A stretch of DNA of 64,000 nt from Symbiodinium natans (GCA_905221605.1 CAJNDS010000645.1:1-64000), one strand, 5' to 3'. Positions 8,661-19,603 are shown, numbered from the stretch's first letter. Numbers and translations are program-made. Notes: generated by a model not told the origin, from the letters alone.

Positions 8661-11600
8661 TTAAATCTCTCTTCTGACAGCGAAGGTGAAGTCTTCTACG
8701 TCACTTACATCTTCGAAGTCAGGTGCTTCTGTAGAAACATCCAGCACGACGCCGCCAGAACCTCTCCTGCCGGGGTCTCTGCAGATCTCCGGATCTTGCT
8801 CCTCGGACTCCAGGTCCTCAAACTCATCCGCAGCAGATCTGCTGCGACTTCTGCAGAAGATCTGGATGCCATGGGTGACATCCTCAGGTGCTTCCGAAAC
8901 CTTCCTCTTGTCTGCTGCTGCAAAGACAGCCTCGAGCGCGAAGAGATGCCTCAAGGCCAAGATGGTGGCTTGCAAGGCTCTGCTGGAGTAGTAGTGCACG
9001 TCCATCTGGCGCTTGGGGGGCGGCGGGAGCTCGGAGAGCTGATGCTGCACCTCGCTGTTCACGTCGAAGTGCGCCTGCAGCCCGTTCCTGTCCTGCATGA
9101 ACTCGTACATCCCTCCCGGGAAGAGTCGGATGTGATGAAGGATCCAGTGTCGGTGAATCACCATCTCATACATCACTAAGCTGAGGCGCGTCAGGTCCAA
9201 GGCTGGAAGAATGCCAAGCCTATCCATCAGCTTGTTGATCTCGATCTTTACATTGCCATACTCCATCGGAAACGCGAGGTGGTGAGTGATGGGCATCTTG
9301 TTCTCGAAGTCCTTGGGAGGTTGCGTTGCCCCTAGCTCAACTTACAGTCTCTGGCTCTACACTGGCTCTACTCGTGCTTCGAACTCCGCTGGCCACAACA
9401 AAGGTAAAGCTCAGAGACTCAGAACAGGCTGATGTTGCTTGTGTGCGACTGCGTGCAATGACAACACGATCATCGCTGTTCTCAACCCTAAACCCAAAAC
9501 CCAAAACCCTAAACCCTAAACCCTAAACCTTTTCAAAACTTGCAGCTGCCAGACAAGACCTGCACAGTCCTGCGTGTCATCGGAGTCTGCCGGACGCAGA
9601 GTGAACTCCAAATCGACGCCTTCAGAGTAGTGAAAGAAGATGGCGGAGCAGTTGCCAATGCGAGCAGCATCGAGATAGCGGCCAGTATCTTTCAGTCTGA
9701 CACCTGCCAGGACGTGCCATCTTCCGACAGGTAGGTGGGCGGGCTCTATCTCATTTAACTGTCTCTTCCCTAAACCCTAAACCCTAAACCCTTGGACTCT
9801 TAGTAATACGAAAGGAAGCCCAAAAATGAACATAAACCCCAAGTCCGGCGTTCGGCTGCCCTAAACCCTAACTTTACGGCCCATTGAAGGCCGTCACGTC
9901 GGACGGGGGGTGGGGAAACGAATACACCCTGAACCCTAAACCCTAAACCCTAAGCCCTAAGCCCTAAACCCTAAACCCTAAACCCTAGTCTGCAAGCCTT
10001 CTTCGTCATCAGTACCGGCAGAGAACTTAAGTTTGGACAGCTCCACGCATGCGGCGAGGTGAGTGACAAGCTTCATCGCAGGAGGAGCCACGAAAACCAT
10101 TACCTGACGAAGGATGGGGACTACAAGACTGCTCTCATCCGGCGAGACCCGAAACCCTAAACCCTAAACCCTAAACCCGAAACCTAAACCCTAAACCCTA
10201 AACCCTGAGCAACAGGCGCTACAGCAGAAGCAGAGTCTGTGGCCTTGTCCCAGTTCAAGGGCAGCTCTCTGTCCTTTGCGCTTCCTTAAGTTCCATGTGA
10301 TGTGGTTTAGGGTTTAGGGTTTAGGGTTTAGGGTTTAGGGTTTAGGGTTTAGGGTTTAGGGTTTAGGGTTTAGGGTTTAGGGTTTAGGGTTTAGGGTTTA
10401 GGGATGAGGGATGAGGGATTAGGGTTTAGGGGGGTTTAGGGTTTAGGGTTTAGGGATGGGTCGACAGCATCAAATGGCCCCTAACCCCCATAAACTCCCT
10501 AATAAGGGTTTCGGGTTTCGGGTTGAACCCTAAACCCTAACCCTAAACTCCCTAAAGCTCGCGAATGAGGGAAGCACAGGCACGCGCATGCGTGACGACT
10601 ACAGCAGTGGACTCCATCAAGTACTCGTCACTCAGATCCAGTTCCTCACAGATCTGCATTGCCCGTGTTGAGGTCACCACCTGGCGTTGTTGTCTGCGGC
10701 TCGTGCGAATCCTAAACCCTAAACCCTAAACCCGAAACCCTAAACCCTAAACCCTAAACCTTAAACCCTACACCACCCTTAACCCCCTCATAACCCCTCC
10801 TAACCTCCTTCTTGTCCTTAAATTTCCCTTGCCTCGTCGACCTCGTAGAGCCGTGCAGCGAAAGGCTCCTTAAGAGTTCCTTCCTGCCTTGGTAGCCCAG
10901 TAACCTTATAATATGGGTTTAGGATTTAGGGTTTAGGGTTTTGGGTTTTGGGTTTAGGGTTTAGGGTTTAGGGTTTAGGGTTTAGGGTTTAGGGTTTAGG
11001 GTTTAGGTTTGGTAGCCCAGTAACCATCTTACATAAGGGCACCCTTTTTTGGCTGGCTATTTTATAAGGCAAACCAGAACCCGAGACAAAAGCAAAAAGG
11101 GATTTTATAAGGGAAACCAGAACCCAAACAAAAAAAGAAAGGAAAATGTGATTTTACAAGGGAAACCAGAAACCAAACAAAACAAAAGGGAAAAGTGATT
11201 TTATAAGGGAAACCAGAACCCACCCTAAACCCTAAACCCTAAACCCTAAACCCTAAACCCTAAACCCTAAATCCCAAAAAAGGAAAAGGGTACCACTGGG
11301 CTGCCAGGCTGCAGCACAAAGAGGAAGCTCAGCTGCTCGTCGATCTTTACAACGCGACTTTCAAGTCGCTTGGCTTTCGGGTTGTAGTACATCACCTGGT
11401 TTAGGGTTTAGGGTTTAGGGTTTAGGGCTTAGGGCTTAGGGCTTGGGGTTTAGGGTTTAGGGTTTAGGGTTTGGGTTTAGGGCTTAGGGCTTAGGGCTTA
11501 GGGCTTAGGGCTTAGGGCTTAGGGCTTAGGGCTTAGGGCTTAGGGCTTAGGGCTTAGGGCTTAGGGCTTAGGGCTTAGGGCTTAGGGTTTAGGGTTTAGG

Positions 11601-12335
11601 GCTTAGGGTTTAGGGTTGAGGGTTTATATAGGGTTTAGGCTTTAGGGTTTAGGGTTTAGGGCTCAGGGACCTGTCTTAGACAGAGGGCATGCAGCACAAA
11701 CGCCCCAAGTCCAAGCACATTGGGCAAAAGGAAACCGGAGGCGAAACGTGGCTTGGGTGCATGTGGGTATCCTGTTTCAGCATCTGAGTCAATGAGCCAC
11801 TTGCAGGTCAGGACACGTGCCGGCCGACTTGCATGACTTCCAGCGGATCCACATCCTCCACTTTCGCCTCCCAAGCACAAACGCGGCGTGCTATGCCGAG
11901 CATGCTGAAGACCCTAAACCCTAAACCCTGAACCCTGAACCCTAAACCCTAAACCCTAAAGTCTCAACACGACACGAGTACGGTGTCCCAGCTATCTCAA
12001 GCCTCTGGAAGTCGCAAGACGGAGTCGCCAGCAGCTGATATGTACTCGCCCTGACAGCCAGAGGCAAGCCTCTTCCTTAGGCAGGAATTGGGGATGAGGG
12101 ATTCGGGTTTAGGGTTTAGGGTTTAGGGTTTAGGCAAGAGCTCGCGCTTGGCTTGTCGATGGCTCGGCTCACCCTGTTCGAGTACGAACTGCTGCCGCCA
12201 GGCGTCAAGCTCTGCCAGCGCAGGCTGCTGGTCACTGGTGTGAAGCGTTTCCCCTGCGGCGCCGAGATCATCCGGCCTCAGCTCGGCAGTTGAAGCAGAA
12301 CATCTCGGCACAACGTCGTCCTCGGCCCCGAGCCA
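8661..12335 (-). CDS. multi-exon gene of unknown function
   Basis: The best supported part is the last exon, 9311..8661 (TAA stop), encoding DFENKMPITHHLAFPMEYGN.. to ..DVEDFTFAVRREI with an acidic C-terminus. Upstream exons in the same strand: about 9725..9570 (..GRYLDAARIGNCSAIFFHYS.., CAG|GA donor), 10103..about 9990 (VMVFVAPPAMKLVTHLAAC..), about 10270..10205, about 10680..10565 (..AMQICEELDLSDEYLMES..), about 10870..10835 (EPFAARLYEVDE, GAG|GCAAGG donor), about 11392..11290 (VMYYNPKAKRLESRVVKIDE..), about 11905..11825, about 12050..11975 and 12335..12144 (WLGAEDDVVPRCSAS..). Each intron holds a telomere-like array. No family was recognised, and the grouping into one gene is inferred from order and strand. 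Further minus-strand exon-like pieces at 12.84-13.85 kb may extend it. Confidence 0.6.
9487..9531. repeat. telomere-like array in intron
   Basis: CCCTAAA units on the plus strand inside the intron between the 9311 and 9570 exon edges. Confidence 0.85.
9767..9990. repeat. telomere-like arrays in intron
   Basis: CCCTAAA tracts at 9767-9792 and 9925-9988, with a CCCTAAG variant pair, between two minus-strand exons. Confidence 0.85.
10146..10550. repeat. telomere-like arrays, opposite orientations in neighbouring introns
   Basis: CCCTAAA at 10149-10206, then TTTAGGG at 10305-10402 and 10423-10455, then CCCTAAA at 10523-10550. GATGAGG variants interrupt the TTTAGGG block. Confidence 0.9.
10709..11008. 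repeat. telomere-like arrays
   Basis: CCCTAAA at 10709-10770 and TTTAGGG at 10915-11008, flanking the small EPFAARLYEVDE exon. Confidence 0.9.
11040..11225. repeat. tandem repeat of about 60 nt (three units)
   Basis: Units share ATTTTAYAAGGGAAACCAGAACCCAAACAAAA-like sequence at about 11071, 11101, 11151 and 11199. It lies directly against a CCCTAAA array. Confidence 0.65.
11224..11273. repeat. telomere-like array
   Basis: About seven CCCTAAA units on the plus strand. Confidence 0.9.
11397..11668. repeat. telomere-like array with homogenised TTAGGGC block
   Basis: Normal TTTAGGG units at the edges enclose a run of about 17 TTAGGGC units (about 11467-11587). The plus-strand 5' edge abuts a minus-strand 3' splice site (..AAACCAG|GTGATG), so the intron is telomeric right up to its acceptor. 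Confidence 0.9.
11912..12137. repeat. telomere-like arrays
   Basis: CCCTAAA with CCCTGAA variants at 11912-11960 and TTTAGGG at 12099-12137, on either side of a minus-strand exon. Confidence 0.85.
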
Positions 12336-12721
12336 CTTTAGACCAGCTGAGCTCGCAGGTAGGCCATTGATCCTGCCGTTGAGTTCTGATTGCCTTGGAA
12401 CCCAAAATCTGCTTAGAGTTTAAATTCTAAGGGTTGTTGAACTTGTAGCTTAAGGAAGCGCAGCAAATCGACATGGGGCAGGCAGCGCAAACGTAAAAAC
12501 AAAAGAAAACTATATAGACGCAGCGAGGTATGTGTTTCCCTCTAGGCATCTCAGACCATAAGCCTTCTGCGGCCTGACTTTGGGGCCGGTGTGGGTTATG
12601 TAGGGTGGGGTGGTCAGCTTGGGGTCTAGCGGGCCAACACCGACCTTTCGGCGGAGGCGAAGTCAGGATGTGGGGGAGAATTCTCAGGCTTGCCCACTGC
12701 AAGAGGAAAAGAGTTGCTAAT

Positions 12722-12830
12722 GGGGTTTAGGGTTTAGGGTTTAGGGTTTAGGGTTTAGGGTTTAGGGGTTTAGGGTTTAGGGTTTAGGGTGGGTTTAGGG
12801 TTACTTAGGGTTTAAGGCTTAGGGTAGTTC
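12722..12830. repeat. telomere-like array
   Basis: TTTAGGG units with single-base insertions and a TTACTTAGGG interruption. Confidence 0.9.
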
Positions 12831-12841
12831 ACACTCCTGGC

Positions 12842-12965
12842 ATCCCCTTCCGAAACCGCAGTCCTGGTGGTACTTCAGGATGCGTGCACGTGCATTGTCT
12901 TTGTGCACTGATGAATTCTTGTGGAGCCCACACTGCGGCAACGGCAGACATGCAGTGAGATGCCT
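12842..12965 (-). CDS. exon-like Cys/His-rich island
   Basis: The minus strand is open for about 45 codons and reads ..NARARILKYHQDCGFGRGCQECE. The C-x6-C-x2-C spacing hints at a metal-binding knuckle, but one exon is too little to assign a family. It lies between a telomere-like array and a MITE-1 copy. Confidence 0.35.
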
Positions 12966-12970
12966 CATAT

Positions 12971-13117
12971 TTGGAGGTTCATGGTACTTACTAACCAATC
13001 ATAACTGTACTTAAAACTGTACTTATAACTGTACCTATCACCATATTAGGGCACTTAAGGGGCTGATAAGTGGGTTATAAGTACAGTTATCATTGGTTTA
13101 CAAGTACCGTGAACCTA
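12971..13117. mobile_element. MITE family 1, copy a
   Basis: Arms TTGGAGGTTCATGGTACTTA and AAGTACCGTGAACCTAAGCA with internal CCAATCATAACTGTACTTA / TAAGTACAGTTATCATTGG pairs. The left terminal TAC is lost. Four other copies occur in the window. Confidence 0.8.
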
Positions 13118-13207
13118 AGCACCTGCTGGCCTGCGACTGGAGCAATGCTTGCACTCCGCTTCCCACCAAGTACGGGTCAAGGAAGCGAAGCAAGGATCAT
13201 GTAAAGT

Positions 13208-13283
13208 ACCCTAAACCCTAACCCCTAAACCCTAAACCCTAAACCCTAAACCCTAAACCCTAAACCCTAAACCCTAAACCCTG
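13208..13283. repeat. telomere-like array
   Basis: About ten CCCTAAA units on the plus strand. Confidence 0.9.
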
Positions 13284-13400
13284 AATGCAAGCAGGGAACC
13301 AGTTCTGGCATGGTCCATTGCGCACATGGCCATTTGCCTTCGTCACAATACCTGGACTGGGAAGGATTGAGCTTGCAAGTGCTTGACGTCCCTGTCAAGC

Positions 13401-13566
13401 AGGGTTTAGGGTTTAGGGTTTAGGGCTTAGGGCTTAGGGTTCAGGGTTCAGGGTTCAGGGTTCAGGGTTCAGGGTTCAGGGTTCAGGGTTCAGGGTTCAG
13501 AGTTCAGGGTTCAGGGTTCAGGGTTTAGGGTTTAGGGTTTAGGGTTTACGGCTTAGGGTTTAGGGT
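13401..13566. repeat. telomere-like array with homogenised TTCAGGG block
   Basis: TTTAGGG edges enclose about a dozen TTCAGGG units (about 13440-13530). This points to local copying of one mutated unit. Confidence 0.9.
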
Positions 13567-14099
13567 ACACACGCGGATTCCCAGCCAAGATGCTCGAGGC
13601 TCACTTCAGGGACAGTCTGGCAGGATTCTGAAACACTCTCATCTCGAGAATGCTGTGGCGTCGATGCGGAAATGCTGAGCCCTTTCTCCGACCTTAGCCA
13701 ACATTCTAAGAAACCAAATGTGCCATGGCCGAGAGTGCAGCTGACGCGACCAGGAAATTTCCAAAAGTTACGGTATCTGCTCTTGGGGACAATGATAATC
13801 ATAAGGGCTATAGCAGTTTTCGGAGGAACATAAGGGGGCACCAGTGTTTCGGGAAACGCGTGCTAAAAACTGCTCCTCCAGTGCAAGAGTGGCGGCGGTT
13901 CTGGTGACGGATCAACTTCTGATTCGAAGTCTGGCCTTATCACTCGATTCGGCTTTGCTTCTACAACGCACGGCGCAGTATATAGCCCTGTGAAATATTA
14001 ATAATAATCATCACAGTAATAAGGCCAATGGTCAGATCTCACCTGCGAATTCTGCCTGCAACTCCCAGCAATTCGGGTGCTTCGACGTGATGTGGAGCT

Positions 14100-14435
14100 G
14101 GGTCTTGGTGCAGCAAAGCTTCAGTTCTGGCGGAGGCGTAGAAACAGGCCTGGCTGCTTCTGTGAAGCTTGCTGCAGCAAGTAAACATGTGCCTCTAGAG
14201 CTCTCAGTCACCGGCAGCAGGACTGCAACATGCCAAGTACTACTCCAATCATTCCGTGGGTTACCATAAACCCTAGACCCTAAACGCTAAACCCTAAACC
14301 CTAAACCCTAAACCCTAAACCCTAAACCCTAAACCCTTTCTGTAGGGCAGTCCTGTCAGTCCAATTCTCCGGCATCTCACTCAGCATGCTGAGCGCAGCT
14401 CTTCGCCTAAGCGCTTCGAGCTCAACCGTCACCAC
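14100..14435 (-). repeat. tandem exon module, copy 1
   Basis: Two conserved blocks: TGGCGGAGGCGTAGAAACAGG (from 14129) and TTCTCCGGCATCTCACTCAGC (from 14362). On the minus strand they read RPVSTPPPEL and RRRAALSMLSEMPENWTDRT. The same pair recurs at 16990-17210 and 17240-17515. A CCCTAAA array (14270-14336) separates the blocks in this copy. Confidence 0.65.
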
Positions 14436-14437
14436 TT

Positions 14438-14538
14438 GAGATGTTCCCCCTTGTACTTACAGTCCTTAATAGGGGTTGTAGTATCCCTGACAAAAAAACA
14501 TTCCCTATGAAGGACTGTTAGTAAAAGGGGGAACATCC
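14438..14538. mobile_element. MITE family 2, copy a
   Basis: Arms GAGATGTTCCCCCTTGTACTTACAGTCCTTAATAGGG and CCCTATGAAGGACTGTTAGTAAAAGGGGGAACATCC. Six copies of this family were found. Confidence 0.85.
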
Positions 14539-14731
14539 ACAGTATAAAGCAAGCAGATGCTGTCCTCAGACCCCCACCCCCACTCGCCTTCCATCTCCCG
14601 CCAAAGCATTCTCAACCTGCCTACTAAATCCACAAAACAAACTGACAAACGCTTTAAGCTATAGATTCTTATAAACCACATAAATTAAACCATCTTACCT
14701 TGCTGTGCTATGTTCTTCGCTGGATACGTGC

Positions 14732-15004
14732 TCACCGGAAAATACATAGTTCTTTCCTCTTGCATTTCAAACAGCAGAAGTATTCCATACCATAATACAA
14801 GTCCCTTCCATCTGGTCGTTCCAGCTTTTCACTGTTTAGACTTGTTCTATAAGAAGTATTTGTGGTGTTGGACTTCTCGTAGTGTGTTTTCTTACACTTC
14901 TTTATGTCATAATCGTACAACTCGCAATGAGACATGCTTTGGTTGCATTCTCGTACCTTCCATCGTAAAACCAATAAAATGAAATCAACTATGAATTCAA
15001 GCAA
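14732..15004 (-). CDS. Cys-rich hypothetical ORF in AT-rich island
   Basis: Open for 90 codons to a TGA at 14732. An internal ATG begins MSHCELYDYDIKKCKK, and the ORF ends ..YYGMEYFCCLKCKRKELCIFR. Paired cysteines (HC..KC, CC..KC) suggest a small metal-binding protein. The codon use is AT-rich and no family was recognised. It could be the 3' part of a larger decayed gene. Confidence 0.4.
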   Translation of the reverse strand: MLEFIVDFILLVLRWKVRECNQSMSHCELYDYDIKKCKKTHYEKSNTTNTSYRTSLNSEKLERPDGRDLYYGMEYFCCLKCKRKELCIFR

Positions 15005-15464
15005 TCAAAATATTCTACTGTCCTCAACGTGCCTTTTCGTGCGTGAATAGTCGCACCCAGCGGACGTGGTAAAAGCGCTTTATTAGTATCCTTGATATTT
15101 GAAATTTATAAGCATGACAGTATTTGGCTACCCGTAGACAATATGTGAAAGAAGAATTACGTCAATGAAGAGAAAGAGCCATGTTTTTTGAAGAATACAA
15201 AACAGAAGACTTAAAACGAAGAGCATTGATACACAAACAAAAACTACGAAATGCTTAAACGATAGGAAAGACAAGAAACCATAAAATATACTGGTGATAC
15301 TTGACGACATAGCAGAATAAATCCGCCGAGGCCTGGGGCCGTAGGTGTATTGGTAGCAGAAAGCAGGCCCACCTCTAATCCCCTCCCCAATGCTGCCAGG
15401 TTTGCACCCCTTGAAGGGAACTTTTTGCCTGGAATGGCTGTTGCGCAACAACCAGTTCGGAAGT

Positions 15465-15805
15465 CAATCAGATAATACTGATTTTCTGGGGTTGAAGAAG
15501 CAAGAAGAAGACAGAGCAAACGAAGATGTTAGGCGAGCACAATTAAGACAAAGAGAAAAAAGCAGGAGCTGCGACTTTCAATAGGAGCAAGTGATTTTTC
15601 AACACCTGCCGAAGTTTATGAAATGGAAACTGATGAAGGAGGCGAAGGTTATTTAATAGACGGACAAAGATTGAAAATGCGAACCGAACTTGAAGAAGGA
15701 TTGAGAAGACAAGAACAAGCAAGTCAAAGAACAACAGAACGAGCAAGAAGTGATTTAGATGAAGTCAATCGTCAATCCTTACCCAGCCTTACCCGCCGGG
15801 GTTGA
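15465..15805 (+). pseudogene. Glu/Arg-rich broken ORF in AT-rich island
   Basis: The first frame reads ..LKKQEEDRANEDVRRAQLRQREK and stops near 15582. The second continues as ELRLSIGASDFSTPAEVYEM.. then ..LKMRTELEEGLRRQEQASQ.. The two join across an A-run (about 15550-15558), so one frameshift separates them. The product would be charged and helical. No family was recognised. Confidence 0.4.
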
Positions 15806-15806
15806 G

Positions 15807-16064
15807 ATGCACAAAAAGGAACTGATGAAACGCCACCATTATGTAGAGGAAGAAGAAGATATGGCAGTTTGTGAAGACGATGCTCATTAGACTCCTCATT
15901 TGACATTTTGGAGTAGTAAGTCGGTCGATGATACTGAATATCAAATCTGTTACAAAGGCATAGCTGTGCCGCATAGGGGCGAATTAAGCAAAAAGGACTT
16001 CATGATAGCAGGAACAAGAAACAAAAGAACTTATACATTTGGTACCTTTACGGCAGGTTGGTGA
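15807..16064 (+). pseudogene. ORF with one in-frame TAG in AT-rich island
   Basis: From ATG 15807 the frame runs about 85 codons to TGA at 16062. It is broken only by TAG at 15888-15890. It passes through TPHLTFWSSKSVDDTEYQIC and ends KRTYTFGTFTAGW. The composition after the stop still looks coding, so the nonsense change may be recent or be read through. No family was recognised. Confidence 0.4.
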
Positions 16065-16644
16065 GGTGCTATTGCTTCGATGTGGCTGTCGGGCTCACAG
16101 ATCTGAGTGTGCCAGGCGGGCACACAGCCAGGAGCACCAGGAGGGTGCTAGCAGAAAGGAAAGCCTGGAGGGCTTCCTTTTCTTCACCCACCCTCCCAAC
16201 CCTAGGGGCTCTATATGGGCCTGAACCGGGAAGGTTCATGCAGGACCTGTCAGGTCTGCCCTTTGTATGAGGAGACCCTGCCAGGGTATGTTTCAAAAAC
16301 TATCATTTAGACTTAATGGAGGATAGCAAAATTTTGTCAAAACAGGATGGTGAAGACAATGGCGCTTGGACTGAACCGATAGATGGAAAAGAAATCAGAC
16401 ATGGACGATGAAGAAAGGAAAAGGAAAAAGGAAAAAGGAAAGGGCCACGCTTCTTCATCAACTGGTATAGGAGGAACAATATTCGAAGCAGGCAAGGAGG
16501 TAGGTAAAAATGCTGTTGAATGCTTTATTGAGTTTCATATAGATTGTTCAATTTGAGAAGTCACTAAAGCAAAAAAGCATATACATACATATATATATAT
16601 ATGTCTAATAAACCTAGCCATCGACGCATGAATATACATGTTAA

Positions 16645-16835
16645 GGCGACGCCCAACTTCTGAAGAAGCATTAGAAGAAACAATGAGAAAACAAAATAAA
16701 GATGATACCTGAAACTTTCGTTTTCATAGCGAATTAAGAGATAATCGAAGCGAGTTACAAAGCAGACGAGATGAGATGACACAAACATTTAGAGAAATGC
16801 TACAACAAGACAAAAGGAAAGCATCTGCTTGCTGA
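16645..16835 (+). pseudogene. charged helical frame with in-frame TGA
   Basis: The plus strand reads SEEALEETMRKQNKDD, a TGA, then NFRFHSELRDNRSELQSRR and DEMTQTFREMLQQDKRKA. It resembles the 15465-15805 frame in composition. It follows a (AT)n tract at 16585-16602. Confidence 0.35.
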
Positions 16836-16989
16836 CATAACCCCGAAAAAAAACCCGAACTATGATGATCCGTATTCTGGGGAACCTTAGTCCTACATAC
16901 ACCCGAAACCCTAAACCCTAAACCCCTAGACCCCCTAAACAGGGCACGGGGGAATGACCCATTTAGTGTCATTGTCTCAACACTGGGGG

Positions 16990-17515
16990 GTCACGTTGTG
17001 CAAGAAAGCAGCTCTGGCGGAGGCGTAGAGACAGGCCTCTGTGGGCGGCTTAAGTTTTGAAACTTTAGGGGCTTTTCAGAAATGGGGTTTAGGGTTTTGG
17101 TAAGGCTCATCCAGGACTTTCAGTCCTGTCAGACCAGTTCTCCGGCATCTCGCTGAGCATGCTGAGTGCGGTCCTTCGCCTAAGCTGCCGTCGCACGTCA
17201 ACCGCATCCTTTCACTGCTGAGTCTCAGTGCAAAGAAGCCACGGTTCCGAAACTGGTGTAGAGATAGGCCTCTCTCTGTTTCAAAGAGGTTTGTTGCTGC
17301 CAGCAGGCAAGCCAAGCACGCGGAGAATGTTAAGCAAGAGATCTCACTCCGTCATGGACTGGAGCTAGCACACTTTGTTGACCGCAACGCCTGTCCTTTT
17401 GTCATGGCTTGTGTGCAGCTAGAACAGGGCATCCAGTCCTTTCAGACCAGTTCTCCGGCATCTCGCTGACCATGCTGCGTGGGGTTCTTCGCCTAAGCTC
17501 TTCGAGCCCTGAGAC
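16990..17515 (-). repeat. tandem exon module, copies 2 and 3
   Basis: Copy 2 has TGGCGGAGGCGTAGAGACAGG near 17017 and TTCTCCGGCATCTCGCTGAGC near 17139. Copy 3 has the diverged first block near 17247 and TTCTCCGGCATCTCGCTGACC near 17450. Minus-strand translation of the second block keeps LSMLSEMPENWSDRT-like sequence in copy 2. Function unknown. Confidence 0.65.
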
Positions 17516-17526
17516 GGTCAGCAAGT

Positions 17527-17845
17527 ACACCTCACCCAAAACCCTAAACCCTAATCCCTCAACCCTCAACCCTAAACCCTAAACCCTTGGCAAGGAAGGT
17601 TATCTGTCGATTGTAAAGGCAAGGCTCCCGAGAGAGGGACGACCAGAAGTGTCACTGAAGATCATGCTCACCGCGCTGTGTTGCCTGTGCTCCAATCAGC
17701 AACATGTAAGCTCAGCAGGCCTAAACCCTAAACCCTAAACCCTAAACCCTAAACCCTAACCCCTAAACCCTAAACCCTAAACCCTAAGCCCTAAACCCTA
17801 AACCCTAAACCCTAAACCCTAAACCCTAAACCCTAACCCCTACCA
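17527..17845. repeat. telomere-like arrays
   Basis: CCCTAAA at 17527-17587 and 17721-17845, the second with CCCCTAA and CCCTAAG variants. Confidence 0.9.
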
Positions 17846-17954
17846 TGAAACGTGCACGGCATGCCTTGGCAGAGTTCTGGAAGGGCTCATGTCCAGGCTC
17901 TCAAGATCATCAAAGATCATGCTGGTCGCGGTTCGCCTTCACGAGCTCAGGCTG

Positions 17955-18040
17955 TCAGGGTTCAGGGTTCAGGGTTTAGGGTTTAGGGTTTAGGGTTTAG
18001 GGTTTAGGGTTTAGGGCTTAGGGTTTAGGGTTTAGGGTCA
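17955..18040. repeat. telomere-like array
   Basis: TTTAGGG units preceded by TTCAGGG units. Confidence 0.9.
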
Positions 18041-18129
18041 TATGGCTGCATCAAACCATCCAAAAAACCCTTGTGGCAAATGGCCCGGCAACGGGAGCAA
18101 GCTGTCAGACTCTCTGTCCGTCAAATCAG

Positions 18130-18483
18130 AAGCGATATAGCTATAATCTACTATATAATCATAATCATAATAATGTTAATAATCATAAGAAGAACAAGAA
18201 GAATATATATATATATATACATACATATATATATATATATATATAGCAACTGTCATATAGGATAATGTAAGAACAGCAACCATATAGCAGGCAAATTTAT
18301 GTGTATATATATGTATATATTTATTTATTTATTTATTTATACTTATACTTATACTTATACTTATACTTATACTTATACTTATACTTATACTTCTACTTCT
18401 ACTTCTACTTCTACTTCTACTTATACTTATACTTATACTAGCACGAAGAAGAATGGTAATAATAACCATCATCATCATCATCG

Positions 18484-18516
<33 letters not shown>

Positions 18517-18520
18517 AGCT
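18130..18520. repeat. compound microsatellite
   Basis: (TA)n at 18205-18245, (ATTT)n near 18315-18340, (ACTTAT)n and (ACTTCT)n at 18340-18440, and (ATC)n at 18466-18516. Open frames here are Tyr/Thr or Asp/Met repeat translations. Confidence 0.9.
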
Positions 18521-18639
18521 CCCCCGCTGTCCTCTGTGGCTCCTCCTCCTCCTCAACGACCATGCTGTAGGCTCGTTGAGGCCTCTGCAAGCAATGCAGA
18601 GCAAACCTCGATGATGCTCCGAGAGCCATCGCATATTCA

Positions 18640-18725
18640 GTTTGGGGTTTAGTGTTTGGTGTTTAGGGTTTACGGTTTAGGGTCTAGGGTTTAGGGTTTA
18701 GTGTCGAGGGCTTAGGGTTTAATGA
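18640..18725. repeat. diverged telomere-like array
   Basis: TTTAGGG with TTTGGTG and TCTAGGG variants. Confidence 0.8.
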
Positions 18726-19370
18726 GGGTCTAGGGAGCACTGCAAGCCAGCGAGGAACTGTAGATTCTGCGTCTTTTCAACCGTGCACGTCGGCGTGTAT
18801 CGTACTGACTTTGGATTGGAAGTGGCCAGGACACTTTTGGGTCGTGCCTGCATCGCGCACCCACAACATCTTCATCTTCGCTCACGACCATGCTCAGTCC
18901 TCTTGACCTTCGGGTCCACAGCCGTGTACATCCGTGCGCAACGAATGCTCTTCAGATTGGGCAATCCAATGCACCCACCCTTCATTAGTCTGGAAATGGG
19001 CATTTCCCCAAATAGGGGGGGGGGGGGGGGCTGAAAACGAAAGGCAATCCCCATTACAGAGACCCCCCTTTTGGAAAGCCTTAGATCCTGCCAGCACATT
19101 GTCTCATGCGCATTGCAGACGAAGACTTTTGGCTTCACAGGCTGCTCGGCAACTGAAGAGTTCTGAAAGGGCCGCAGCTGCGAAACTGCCAGCCTCAAGG
19201 ATCGATGCGCCGGCATGGTCCTGACTTCGAGACGGACGAGATTGGGTTTAGGGCTTTAGGCTTTAGGGCTCTGAGGTTGGGGTATAGAGTTGAAGGCCGG
19301 AGGATTTAGTGTTGCTGTCCGCTGTGACTGAAATCACGCCGTCTTCTAGCCTCAGGGTCGAACACCTGGG

Positions 19371-19513
19371 GGTTTACGATAGGGGTAGTCCCTAGAATAA
19401 GGGGATCCTGCTGTTTTGGGGGGGGGAGGTATTTATCTCTCTCCCGTATTTTCGTAAATTTCGGAAACCCTAACCCTAAACCCCAAACCCCAAACCCTAA
19501 ACCCTAAACCCTC
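19371..19513. mobile_element. MITE family 3, copy b, running into a telomere-like array
   Basis: Left arm GGGGGTTTACGATAGGGGTA. The right arm TTTCGGAAACCC continues without a break into TAACCCTAAACCCC repeats at 19463-19513. An internal poly-G run is present. Confidence 0.65.
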
Positions 19514-19603
19514 ATCTAAGTCTGCTGACTCCAAGTGGCTCGGCCATAGTCGGCGTGTAGCCTTCCGAGGCCCAGCCAGCCCTGCAAGGATGACGAACGA
19601 GAT

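Larger units (their letters stand above)
14600..16840. other. AT-rich island with foreign-looking broken frames
   Basis: Base composition drops sharply to AT-rich, telomere-like repeats are absent, and frames use AAA, GAA, AGA and TTA codons unlike the surrounding exons. Coding-like frames lie on both strands and are broken by stops and frameshifts. It sits between copy 1 and copy 2 of a tandem exon module. It could be a decayed DNA virus, a large transposon or organelle-derived DNA; no hallmark gene was recognised. Confidence 0.55.
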
